Below, piece after piece: positions 43,193 to 51,375 of a stretch of DNA of 64,000 nt. The translations under genes and the position numbers were made by a program. Position 1 is the first letter of the stretch. Each line of letters starts with the position of its first letter. The DNA is from an uncultured Caulobacteraceae bacterium (lineage in GTDB: Bacteria; Pseudomonadota; Alphaproteobacteria; Caulobacterales; Caulobacteraceae). The notes beneath the pieces are model-generated. The model saw only the letters and a list, made by a program, of their open reading frames with translations. It made no database searches and had not been told where the DNA came from. The stretch covers positions 1 through 64,000 of the forward strand of contig CAIQJF010000028.1 in NCBI GenBank assembly GCA_903872075.1. Direction: 5' to 3'.

Positions 43193-43713
43193 GGGCGCCA
43201 GAGGTCGTTGGTGGCGTTTTTCTCTTGATGCTCGGCTGACGCTAATCGGCCGAGAATGAAATGCGCCGCCGTGACCGAATCTGACTCATCTCGGAAGTTG
43301 GGAAGGGCCGCTCTCGGGCCAAATGGGCAGCGCAGCTTCAATGTCCGCGTTCCGGCCGAACGCCAACAAGGAAGTTCGACCCCAAGCGGACCCAAAGCGC
43401 CGCCGCGGTTCTCTCCAACGGGCCGCGCGGAGTGGGGGCCTATCCGCGCGGCCCTGGGTCGGCCCGAAAAACCGTCGGGCGACCTGACGCCTCCAGCCTG
43501 ACGGGGCATGTCGGCGGAGGCGTGTCGCGATCGCTTAGCGTGAATGACGTCGTGGTCAAAATCTGATCATTGAGTCACGACGCGCGCGGCGACACTAAGC
43601 TGAAATCGGGAACGTCAGTCTGGGGACCTAAGAGTCGCTTAGATGATCGCCCAGAACGAAAAGCCGCCAGCCTTCTGGCCGACTGCGCGCCGTTGCTTAC
43701 GCGGGAGGAGAGT
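43193..43713. other. Gap with no recognisable feature
   Basis: 520 bp. The short open frames here (for example 43256-43501) lack a ribosome-binding site and give Pro/Ser/Arg-rich low-information products. No tRNA, terminator or repeat recognised. Confidence 0.5.
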
Positions 43714-44280
43714 TCAGACGTGGGCGGTAACCAACCGACGCCGCGAACGAAGGGCCGCCCCGAGTCCGGCGAAACCGATGAGCATCAACGTCCAAGCGGC
43801 CGGTTCGGGCACGCCCACAGCGCGGAATGCATAGTTGGTCGAAATCTCCCCACTGCCGCCGTCGCAGTAGGATATTCCGCAGGCATGATCGAACACGTAA
43901 GCCGAGTAATTCCCGGATCCCGACTTGTAGTCCGGTCCAACGATTCCGACGAAGGTGTCAGCGACGGGCGTACCGGGTGATCCATACGGAAGTCTTAGGT
44001 GCGATGAGTCTGCGTAGCCATCGACCCATGCTAAGAAGTCGATCGACCCCACAGAACTGCCAGCCGTGGACGTCACATAGTCGGAAGCAACTCCGCCGAA
44101 CAGATAGGCCGCAGTCTCTACTGCCGACAGGGACGGCGCAATCCCTGTGGCGTCCGGACCGCTCCAATGCGGACCATCCGCTACGTTCCACGATCCGACA
44201 TAGACGTAGGTTGTAGCGGCCGCGCTGCCGGCGAGCGACAGCGCGGCGACCGAGGCCGCCGCTAGAAGTATGGTTTTCAT
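43714..44280 (-). CDS. PEPxxWA-type CTERM sorting domain protein
   Basis: 188 aa. Seen: signal peptide (MKTILLAAASVAALSLAGSAAA), an aromatic-rich beta body (TTYVYVGSWNVADGPHWSGP), a cysteine pair (HACGISYCDGG) and the sorting tail PEPAAWTLMLIGFAGLGAAL followed by RSRRR. The tryptophan position is followed by T rather than A. Likely anchored or processed at the envelope by an exosortase not encoded here. Same orientation and related tail to the gene at 46.9 kb, but the bodies differ. Confidence 0.85.
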   Translation of the reverse strand: MKTILLAAASVAALSLAGSAAATTYVYVGSWNVADGPHWSGPDATGIAPSLSAVETAAYLFGGVASDYVTSTAGSSVGSIDFLAWVDGYADSSHLRLPYGSPGTPVADTFVGIVGPDYKSGSGNYSAYVFDHACGISYCDGGSGEISTNYAFRAVGVPEPAAWTLMLIGFAGLGAALRSRRRLVTAHV

Positions 44281-44396
44281 GGTTGACCCTCAAGAGTAAT
44301 CATTGCGCTCGTTCGAATACCAAGAAAATTACGTCTTTCATAAGCGCCCCTTGCCGTCAATTCCCGACTTGAAATCCTAGGCTAAGGACTCATTGA

Positions 44397-44625
44397 TCAC
44401 AGCCAGAATATCGCGGCCGCTGTGATGCAGATGTTGGACATGAAGGTGTGTGCTCAGCGATCGTAGCGAGCGTGGATGCGGCGCCAGTATTGGATGCGGC
44501 CGAACATGTTCTCGATCTTGTGGCGCTGTCGGTAGAGGGACTTGTCGTGGGGGATGGGGATTTTCCGGTTTGATTTCGAGGGGATGCAGGCTTTGATGCT
44601 TCGCTCGGCCAGGGCGTCTCGGGAT
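44397..44625 (-). pseudogene. IS5-family transposase remnant (C-terminal fragment)
   Basis: Complementary-strand reading gives RDALAERSIKACIPS, KSNRKIPIPHDKSLYRQRH and KIENMFGRIQYWRRIHARYD, the C-terminal catalytic region of IS5-group DDE transposases including the final Glu region. An in-frame TGA at 44454-44456 interrupts it (a Cys codon in relatives), after which AHTFMSNICITAAAIFWL continues to a stop at 44397-44399. The frame is lost upstream of about 44625 and the rest of the gene is absent, so the element is dead. Confidence 0.8.
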
Positions 44626-44831
44626 CTGCCACGCGTCGGGGTTTATGGCTCCGCCTCAACCGCTGGGGCTCCGTCCGTTCTCCACACCGTGCGGCGGCTA
44701 GTAATGTCCGGTTCCGGCGCCAACGGCGCGCTGTCGCCCGTCAACTTCTACTCTTGAGAGCGCAGATCCGTCGGCGCATGGTCCGCCAACTTGGCGCGAT
44801 CTAGCCAATCATTGTACCGGGCATCGCGGGG
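44626..44831. other. Short gap between transposase remnant and permease
   Basis: About 200 bp with no convincing gene. It may include scrambled remains of the insertion sequence and must hold the permease promoter, which I could not define. Confidence 0.4.
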
Positions 44832-46229
44832 TTGCCTTTGGCCGACGTATCGAGCTCTGTCATTGCGCCAAAGGCTTTAGCGCGCAGCATGGGGGTCGGC
44901 GGGGTGCTCCTGCTGACCCTATCCAACGCAACCCCTGCATGTTCGCTCTATGTCGTCGTTCCGGGGATCATCCAGCAGGCTGGCTCTGGCGCGCTGATCG
45001 TCATGGGCGCTGCCGCGCTGATCTCGCTCGCTATGGCGTTTGTCTATGCCGAACTGGCCTCTGCCTTCCCGTTGGCCGGCGGCGACTACGCGATGCTCGG
45101 ACGCGTGCTCGGACCCGCCGTGGGCTTCGTCCTGATGGGCCAGAGTGTGATCACCGGGGCGATAGGTTCGACCGTGTTGGCGCTGGGCGCCAGCGCCTAT
45201 GTGACGGCGTTCTGGCCCGGGGCCGGGCCCGTGCCGGTCGCCATCGGCATCATAGCGGGGGCGACCATCCTCGGCGTCCTGAATATCCGCGTGAGCGCCT
45301 GGGTGACAGGCCTGTTCCTCCTGGTCGAACTTCTCGCCATCCTCGTCATCGCCGCCCTGGGCTTCAGTCACGTTCATCGCCCACTGCTCTGCCTGATCCT
45401 GCATCCGACGGTGCTGAGGGGCGCCGGATTGGAAGCGACCCCGATCAGCGCCCTCGGGTCGACCGCAGCCGTCGGCGTTTTCGCCTACTTCGGTTTCAGT
45501 CAGGCCGTCTATTTCGGCGAGGAGATGCACGATGCGCGGCGCAAGGTGGCCCGGACGATCCTTTGGGCGCTCGCCCTGACCGTGGCGCTGGAAATCCTGC
45601 CCCTAGCCGCGGTGCTGCTGGCCACGCCCGACCTCAAACGGCTGCTGGCCTCGCCCAGCCCGTTCGGCGATTTCCTTAGGGACAGCGGCAGCCAGGGTTT
45701 GAGAGTGACCATCGGCCTGGCGATCGCGGTCGCGGTCGTCAATGCCGTGATCGTTGGCGTCCTGATCATCGGCCGGTTCTTCTATTCCACCGGGCGGGAC
45801 CTAGTCTGGCACAGGATCGTCAACCAGGCTCTGGTCAAGGTGCATCCGCGCTTCGACTCACCTTGGGTGGCGACGCTCTTGGCTGGCGGGATCGGGATAG
45901 CGGCCTGTTTCCTGCCTTTCGGCTTGATCCTCGTGTTGACGGGGACATCGATGGTGCTGCTTTACGGGTTCGCCTGTGTCGGCGTGATCGTCGGGCGCCT
46001 CACCGGGCGCACCTCGAAAACCGACTATCGTATGCCGCTGTTCCCGTTGGCTCCGGCGCTGGGCCTGATGGCGCTCGCCTATATCCTCTACTGCGAATGG
46101 ACCGATCTGAATGTCGGGCGCCCCAGCCTGATCGCGAATCTGCTCATTCTGGTCGGGGCGATGGTTTGGTATCTGCTGAAACGAAAGACCCTCGGCACGA
46201 GGTGGCTGACTGTCGATCCGTCGGAATAG
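44832..46229 (+). CDS. APC family amino acid permease
   Basis: 465 aa with about twelve hydrophobic helices. Seen: helix 1 with MGVGGVLLLTLSNATPACSLYVVVPGIIQ, helix 2-3 with AMAFVYAELASAFPLAGGDYAMLGRVLG, GVFAYFGFSQAVYFGEEM (helix 6 region) and YRMPLFPLAPALGLMAL near the end, all typical of the amino acid-polyamine-organocation superfamily. Substrate unknown. TTG 44832 is the start used; no ATG occurs before helix 1 in this frame. It sits in the accessory interval beside an IS remnant, with no metabolic neighbour to suggest a substrate. Confidence 0.88.
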   Translation: MPLADVSSSVIAPKALARSMGVGGVLLLTLSNATPACSLYVVVPGIIQQAGSGALIVMGAAALISLAMAFVYAELASAFPLAGGDYAMLGRVLGPAVGFVLMGQSVITGAIGSTVLALGASAYVTAFWPGAGPVPVAIGIIAGATILGVLNIRVSAWVTGLFLLVELLAILVIAALGFSHVHRPLLCLILHPTVLRGAGLEATPISALGSTAAVGVFAYFGFSQAVYFGEEMHDARRKVARTILWALALTVALEILPLAAVLLATPDLKRLLASPSPFGDFLRDSGSQGLRVTIGLAIAVAVVNAVIVGVLIIGRFFYSTGRDLVWHRIVNQALVKVHPRFDSPWVATLLAGGIGIAACFLPFGLILVLTGTSMVLLYGFACVGVIVGRLTGRTSKTDYRMPLFPLAPALGLMALAYILYCEWTDLNVGRPSLIANLLILVGAMVWYLLKRKTLGTRWLTVDPSE

Positions 46230-46272
46230 CCTCGTCTGGAGCCAAAAGGTGGAATCGACCCCGAGCGGACTC

Positions 46273-46584
46273 TCAGCGCGACAGAAAGCAACCGACTGCG
46301 TCGCCACGTAGAGCACAGGATACGACGTCAACGGCTCCAGCCCTGTCGGGATCAGGGTCCTGCCACGCCAGGACAAATTCACCGGCGGCGAGCGGATCGA
46401 ACGCAACCAAGCTCCACTCCGCGTCGTCGGCCACCAGCACGATATCGAGAATGACGAGGCTCTGAGAACCAGGGTCAATGTCGCGCATCTTCGTCCAGTA
46501 GGGCGGAACAAGCGACGACTTCGTTGCCGCCAATCCCGTACCGTCGCTGACGTCATTGGTGAAACGCGCGGGGTCGAGTTGCAT
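46273..46584 (-). CDS. Hypothetical protein
   Basis: About 103 aa from ATG 46584 (ATG 46596 and TTG 46716 are alternatives). Reads as a compact soluble protein: LDPARFTNDVSDGTGLAATK, YWTKMRDIDPGSQSLVILDI, VADDAEWSLVAFDPLAAGEF and VDVVSCALRGDAVGCFLSR. It does not match a family I recognise. Balanced composition, unlike the shadow frames, argues for coding, but no good ribosome-binding site is visible. Confidence 0.45.
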   Translation of the reverse strand: MQLDPARFTNDVSDGTGLAATKSSLVPPYWTKMRDIDPGSQSLVILDIVLVADDAEWSLVAFDPLAAGEFVLAWQDPDPDRAGAVDVVSCALRGDAVGCFLSR

Positions 46585-46834
46585 GGCGCCGATCATAGCG
46601 GGCAGACGACCGCTCGCCACCACCCTCCAGGGCCACAACGAATATCGGCTCGCTGGCGAACCCTTGGCGACCGCGAAGACGACCGCGCTCCCGGCAAAGG
46701 ACCGTCCCGACCCCAAAAAGGCTTGCGAATTACGGTGCGATTAGACGACAGCCTGGACCCAACGCAGTCGTTAGTCTTCGTCCGTTCTCGGGCTAATAGG
46801 TCGACGTGACGGCTTCGCGGTTAGGCTTTGTCCG

Positions 46835-46871
46835 GACAGACAAACGCCGCCGACCTTCCAGCCGACGGCGT
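46835..46871 (-). terminator. Terminator of the PEPxxWA gene at 46.9 kb
   Basis: On the complementary strand an 11-bp stem ACGCCGTCGGC / GTCGGCGGCGT (two G-T pairs) with loop TGGAAG is followed by TTTGTCTGT. It begins 26 bp after the stop codon. Confidence 0.75.
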
Positions 46872-46896
46872 GTTGAATTTGCTAGGAATAAGAGGT

Positions 46897-47445
46897 TCAG
46901 GCTTGGCCGGTAGCAGGCCGACGCCGCGAACGCAGGGCCGCGCCCATGCCGCCGAAGCCGGTGAGCAGGAACGCCCAGGACGCGGGCTCAGGAATCGTCG
47001 CTGCGAACCCCGATCCTCCGGACACGTAATAGCCACCACACGCACCACAGTAGAAATTGTCAGAAACCACAGCAACCTGTGTCAGGCCGGAGTTCAGAGG
47101 ATTAATGAAATTAAAATTAATTCCGTTCGTTCCGTCATTCGTTATTCCATAATTACTAGGGCCGTCGGAGGTAGGATAGTTGGCGATGCTGCTGGAGAAT
47201 AGGTAGCCGCTCCCGGTGCCGTAGGGCCCGCCATTCACGGTGATGTCCCACGCCTCGAGCGCGCCGGTGGCCGGATTGGTGGTGAAGTTTCCGTTTAGGG
47301 ACGTCCCGCCCGACATGGCCACGTCATGAAAATACCAGACGGTTCCGGGCGAGCTCCAGGCGGGCGAAGCGATGGTCATGGCCGCCACGACGGCCAGAGC
47401 ACCCGCACACGCGCCGCTTAACAGCGTCTTCGAAACAGTTTGCAT
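46897..47445 (-). CDS. PEPxxWA-CTERM sorting domain protein
   Basis: 182 aa. Seen: signal peptide (LLSGACAGALAVVAAMTIASPAWS), a Gly/Asn/Ser-rich body with TVWYFHDVAMSGGTSLNGNF and a CGACGGYY cysteine pair, and the tail PEPASWAFLLTGFGGMGAAL followed by RSRRR. Function unknown; envelope display by an exosortase is inferred from the tail. Codon composition in the middle (around 47090-47160) is clearly A/T-richer than neighbours, suggesting recent arrival or relaxed selection. Confidence 0.85.
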   Translation of the reverse strand: MQTVSKTLLSGACAGALAVVAAMTIASPAWSSPGTVWYFHDVAMSGGTSLNGNFTTNPATGALEAWDITVNGGPYGTGSGYLFSSSIANYPTSDGPSNYGITNDGTNGINFNFINPLNSGLTQVAVVSDNFYCGACGGYYVSGGSGFAATIPEPASWAFLLTGFGGMGAALRSRRRPATGQA

Positions 47446-47854
47446 ATCAGCTCTCCAAACGCGGCGCCGGGATGTCGCCGCAGCTGTGCGCCTGACCTCA
47501 AGAGGCGACGTCTGACACGTCCAGAGTCAATGGAGAGCCTTTAATACGGCGAAATTATGCGACACCATATTTCCCGCCCCTTGATTGTCCAGGGCATCTG
47601 CGGAGGCGGCTCCTCCGGCATCGTCCGGGTGGCCCGGCGTCTTCGCAGCGCGGTCGTCGCGGCATGTGCCTAACCAAGGGCGGTTATTGTCGTTTGCCCG
47701 TTGGCCCGCTTGGGCAGCTCACCACCCCGTGCAGAAGTTGGAGGGGTCCGTTTTCAGGCGACGGACCCGCGCGAGCCTCCATCGCGGGCCATCCTTCTGG
47801 GACGGCATATGAGATCATGCATTCGGGGGGCTAACCACCTTCGGGAGTCCTGCC
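47446..47854. other. Gap with no recognisable gene
   Basis: 409 bp between a PEPxxWA gene and the recombinase, holding both divergent promoters. An A/T-richer patch lies around 47535-47585. No attachment site or terminator could be recognised. Confidence 0.45.
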
Positions 47855-48481
47855 ATGGCGCAACCAGATCTCTTTCGTACAACACGCCGACCCTGGAACT
47901 CGGGACGCATCATTGGCGCCAAACCACCGTTCAAGCCCAAGCATGTTTGGGCGATCCGCCAGCAGTTGAAGACGGCCGGCCGCGTCCGCGACCTCGCCCT
48001 GTTCGATTGCGGCATCGACGCCAAGCTGCGCGGCTGTGACCTGGTCAAACTCCGCGTTAGCGACCTGGCCCCGGGCGGGTCCCTTCGCCAACGCGCCACG
48101 GTGATCCAGCAGAAAACCGGGCGGCCCGTGCCGTTCGAGATCACCGACTCGACGCGCGAGGCCCTGACCAGTTGGCTCAGACTTCGCGGGCGCCGTGATG
48201 ATGACTGGTTGTTCCCCAGCCGAAGTCGACCGGGAGAGCATATCACCACGCGTCAGTACGCCCGCCTGGTCGGCGATTGGGTGGCCATGATCGATCTTGA
48301 GCCGCGAGCGTATGGGACGCACAGCCTTCGTCGGACCAAAGTGGCGCTGGTCTATAAGAAGACGGGCAATCTGCGGGCCTGCCAGTTGCTGCTTGGCCAC
48401 CGGAAGTTGGAGAGCACGGTTCGCTATCTCGGCATCGAGGTGGACGACGCTCTGGCGTTGTCCGAGCAAATCGAACTCTGA
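47855..48481 (+). CDS. Tyrosine recombinase/integrase (short form)
   Basis: 208 aa. Seen: all catalytic positions of the family: Arg59 in DAKLRGCDLVKLR, Lys87 in IQQKTGRP, His156/Arg159 in THSLRRTK, His182 in LLLGHRKLE and nucleophile Tyr191 in TVRYLGIE. The N-terminal part (PWNSGRIIGAKPPFKPKHVW) is shorter than a normal SAM-like core-binding domain. Proteins like this are common in alphaproteobacterial accessory regions, often as orphans. No excisionase or repeats flanking it were recognised. Start ATG 47855. Confidence 0.9.
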   Translation: MAQPDLFRTTRRPWNSGRIIGAKPPFKPKHVWAIRQQLKTAGRVRDLALFDCGIDAKLRGCDLVKLRVSDLAPGGSLRQRATVIQQKTGRPVPFEITDSTREALTSWLRLRGRRDDDWLFPSRSRPGEHITTRQYARLVGDWVAMIDLEPRAYGTHSLRRTKVALVYKKTGNLRACQLLLGHRKLESTVRYLGIEVDDALALSEQIEL

Positions 48482-48671
48482 CGGGCGGTGGACCGGGGCA
48501 GACAGTCAACCGCTTGGTGACGCCCAGGACTCGGGCGCCACCTTGCGGACCTTCCCAACGGAAGGGATGGGTGGCGAGCCGACAAGCAATCAAGCCGACT
48601 GAAGACCTTCGCACGCAGGCGGAAACCGTCCACGCTTGCTAACTGGTGGATGCGGGCCCAAGCCTGCCACC

Positions 48672-50549
48672 ATGACCCGCGACAATCGATCACAGACGAC
48701 ACTGTTGCTAGGCTTCGCCCTGCTCGCCGTCATGATCCTCGGGTCCGTGTGGCTTGCTGATCAGCAGAAGCGGAGCTTCGCCCTCGTCCGCCACACACTG
48801 GAGGTCGAAAACCGACTGTCCACGTTGCTCTCCGACTTTCAGGACGCCGAGGACGGCCAGCGCGGCTATCTGCTCACCGGCCAACCTAACTATCTGGCCC
48901 CCTATGAAGCCGCGATCCTCCGCGTCGATGGAAATGTCAAAGCCCTGGAGGCGGCGACGGCCGACAATCCCCGTCAGCAGGCCTGGATGAAGCGCCTGCG
49001 CGATCTGTCCCCCGCAAGGCAGGAACGTCTTAGCCATGCCCTCGCGCGGTACCGCAGCGGCGACCGTGCCGGCGCGGTGACGCTCCGGGAGCTCGGCCCG
49101 GGCAAGGCCCTGATGGACCAGATCCGCAACGTGATCATCGCGATGCGGGCGGAGGAAAGTGGACTCCTGCAGTCCAGAGAACGCGCCCTGATCCGCCGGA
49201 CGGACTTGGCCCAGGCGGGGTTGCTCGGTAGCGGGATGGTGATCTTCGTCCTGATCTTCATCACCTTTCGCCAGGGGAGCGCCCGCCTCGCGCTCGCCGT
49301 CAGCACCGCGGCGGAACTCAGCGCCGCGAACGCTGCTCTGAAACGGGAGCTGGAAACCCACGAGGCGGCTGAGGCGCAGGTCCGGCAGATGCAGAAGATG
49401 GAGAGCATCGGCCAGCTAACCGGTGGGATCGCTCACGACTTCAACAACATGCTGGCGATCGTGATCGGCTCGCTCGGGAGCGCCAAGCGCCGCCTCGACA
49501 GCGACCGGGCCAGGGCCCTGGTCTGTATCGACGACGCCCTGGACGCCGCGCATCGCGCAGCCCTGCTTACTGCGCGTCTGCTCGCCTTCTCACGTCAACA
49601 GCCGCTCGATCCGCGCGCGTTGGACGTCAACAAACTGGTGGGCGGTATGTCGGAGATGCTTCGCCAAACCGTCGGCGAGCACCTGCGGGTGCAAACCGTG
49701 ATCGCGGGCGGTCTTTGGCGCGCCTTCGTCGATCGGAGCCAACTCGAGAACGCGATCTTGAACTTGGTGATTAATGCGCGAGACGCCATGCCGGACGGCG
49801 GCCGGCTGACGGTGGAGACCTCGAACGCGCACCTCGATGACGCATATGCGGTCGCCAATGCGGAGGCCGTTGCCGGCCAATACGTCCTAGTCTCGGTCAC
49901 CGACACCGGAACGGGCATGCCCGCCGACGTGATCGAGCGGGTGTTCGACCCGTTCTTCACCACCAAGGGCCTCGGCAAGGGCACAGGTTTGGGCCTTTCC
50001 CAGGTGCAGGGCTTCGTCAAACAGTCGGGTGGCCATGTGAAGGTTTACTCCGAGCCTGGGCTCGGCACCACGGTGAAGCTCTATCTTCCCCGCGACGTCG
50101 GCGCGGAAACCGGCCTCGACGCCGAAACACCTGCGCTCAGCGCAGAATCCTCCCAGGCCAAGGATGGCGAGGTCATTCTCGTGGTCGAGGACGATGAAAA
50201 GATCCGCCACCTGTCGGTCGAGACTCTGCGCGATTTAGGCTACGCGGTCGCGCAGGCGGGCGACGCCTCCCAGGCGTTGGCGATCCTGGCGGTGACGCCG
50301 CGCGTCGATCTGCTGTTCACGGACATCGTCATGCCGGACATGAACGGCCGCCAGCTCGCCGACAGGGCGTGGGAGTCGCGCCCCGACTTGAAAGTGCTCT
50401 ACACTACCGGATTCAATAGGAACGCCGTGGTCCACAACGGGGTCCTCGACCCCGGTGTGGCCCTCATCTCCAAGCCCTTCACGATCGACGAACTCGCCAT
50501 CAAGGTGCGGCTGGTGCTCGATGGCGCGGGGATCAATCGACCGGGCTGA
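48672..50549 (+). CDS. Hybrid sensor histidine kinase with CHASE3 domain and receiver
   Basis: 625 aa inner-membrane sensor. Seen: helix 1 (TTLLLGFALLAVMILGSVWL), a CHASE3 domain with DFQDAEDGQRGYLLTGQPNYL, helix 2 (AGLLGSGMVIFVLIFITF), a coiled coil, HisKA with phospho-acceptor His255 in GGIAHDFNNMLAIVIG, HATPase_c boxes NLVINARDAMPDGG, VTDTGTGMP and TTKGLGKGTGLGLSQV, and a C-terminal receiver with Asp551 in LLFTDIVMPDMNG. No phosphotransfer protein or response regulator is adjacent, so output is unknown. ATG 48672 begins just before helix 1. Confidence 0.92.
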   Translation: MTRDNRSQTTLLLGFALLAVMILGSVWLADQQKRSFALVRHTLEVENRLSTLLSDFQDAEDGQRGYLLTGQPNYLAPYEAAILRVDGNVKALEAATADNPRQQAWMKRLRDLSPARQERLSHALARYRSGDRAGAVTLRELGPGKALMDQIRNVIIAMRAEESGLLQSRERALIRRTDLAQAGLLGSGMVIFVLIFITFRQGSARLALAVSTAAELSAANAALKRELETHEAAEAQVRQMQKMESIGQLTGGIAHDFNNMLAIVIGSLGSAKRRLDSDRARALVCIDDALDAAHRAALLTARLLAFSRQQPLDPRALDVNKLVGGMSEMLRQTVGEHLRVQTVIAGGLWRAFVDRSQLENAILNLVINARDAMPDGGRLTVETSNAHLDDAYAVANAEAVAGQYVLVSVTDTGTGMPADVIERVFDPFFTTKGLGKGTGLGLSQVQGFVKQSGGHVKVYSEPGLGTTVKLYLPRDVGAETGLDAETPALSAESSQAKDGEVILVVEDDEKIRHLSVETLRDLGYAVAQAGDASQALAILAVTPRVDLLFTDIVMPDMNGRQLADRAWESRPDLKVLYTTGFNRNAVVHNGVLDPGVALISKPFTIDELAIKVRLVLDGAGINRPG

Positions 50550-50919
50550 GCTTCCGCTTCGGGTCGATTCTTCGCATTGGCTTCGGGCTCGCAAGCGGAC
50601 GTTGGCGTCGCGGACGCGAATGTCTGGTTTCCGCAACTCGGCGCGAGTCCGCTTCTGGCGCATATCGGAAGGCGTGAGGCGCCTCGCTTCTACGGGCGCT
50701 CACGCCACCGTCCGGGTATTGGCCGCCTCGGCGCAGGCCCCGCACCGCATTTGTGAAATTGAAAAAATGCAATCTTTCGTGATATTTTGACCTCCACTTC
50801 GGCGCACATCGCCGGGCGCCAAGGATCTCGCGATGGTCTCTCAAAAGGCTCACATCCCGACGGACTCGCCCTTCCGAGTCTGCGGGAGCCGGCGTCCGAT
50901 CAAGAGCGCACCGTCCCGG
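50550..50919. other. Gap after the histidine kinase
   Basis: 370 bp with no credible gene. The open frames on both strands are Arg/Ser-rich shadows. A short A/T-rich patch lies at about 50751-50791. Confidence 0.45.
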
Positions 50920-50925
50920 TCGTGC

Positions 50926-51058
50926 TGCCATTTGTTGCCAATCTGATGCCAGTCCGCTGCCAGACGTTGCCGTCCGCGTTGCCCTGCGCGGCCCATCCGC
51001 TGCCCCGCCGCGGCCAGGGCGCTGCCTGTGGGCTGCCAGGATGTTGCCAATTGCTGCC
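50926..51058. repeat. Degenerate ~11-bp tandem repeat (TGCC phased at 10-12 bp)
   Basis: TGCC occurs at 50926, 50936, 50947, 50958, 50968, 50980, 51001, 51023, 51034, 51045 and 51055, i.e. every 10-12 bp or twice that. The complementary-strand consensus is close to TGGCARCANNT. Because 33 bp equals 11 codons, a reverse-strand frame reads as WQQLATSWQ and ADWHQIGNKWQ-like repeats. No function assigned. Confidence 0.65.
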
Positions 51059-51221
51059 ATCCGCCGCGTCTGGCGTCGCGGGAAGAAATCCATACAACCC
51101 AATGAATATAATAATAAAAACGTTCCATAGTCCGTGGGGCGCTGGAAAACATGGGCTTTCCGGCCATCCGGTCGGCTTGCCCGCGCGCGCCGCCGCCGCA
51201 CCCCCCACCCAGTCCTTCGCC
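51059..51221. other. Gap upstream of the rpsB promoter
   Basis: Includes an A/T-rich island at about 51089-51130 (ATGAATATAATAATAAAAAC) directly after the phased repeat. A reverse-strand frame runs through this region but I could not support it as a gene. Confidence 0.4.
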
Positions 51222-51250
51222 TTGTCTTTCTACGCCCTTGCGCCTATACG
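51222..51250 (+). promoter_or_regulatory. Predicted housekeeping promoter of rpsB-tsf
   Basis: TTGTCT (51222-51227), 17-bp spacer, TATACG (51245-51250). Gives a leader of about 120 nt before rpsB, which could host ribosomal-protein feedback control; no defined leader motif was recognised. Confidence 0.6.
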
Positions 51251-51375
51251 ACCCGCCATCACGCACGCGAGATGTTCGGCTGATACGGGTCAATCCCCGT
51301 GTTTCGCCGTTCCGGTCCGCTCCCACGGGGAGGGGTTTGTTTCGCGGAGGCTCAACCGGATAAAGGAAAACGACT

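Noticed and set aside
43256-43501. 81-codon frame after the BrnA-like gene
   Set aside because: Low-complexity Pro/Ser/Arg product, no ribosome-binding site, no recognisable family.
47446-47854. Attachment site for the tyrosine recombinase
   Set aside because: No tRNA gene or recognisable direct repeat next to the recombinase; the window's two tRNA genes lie some 40 kb away.
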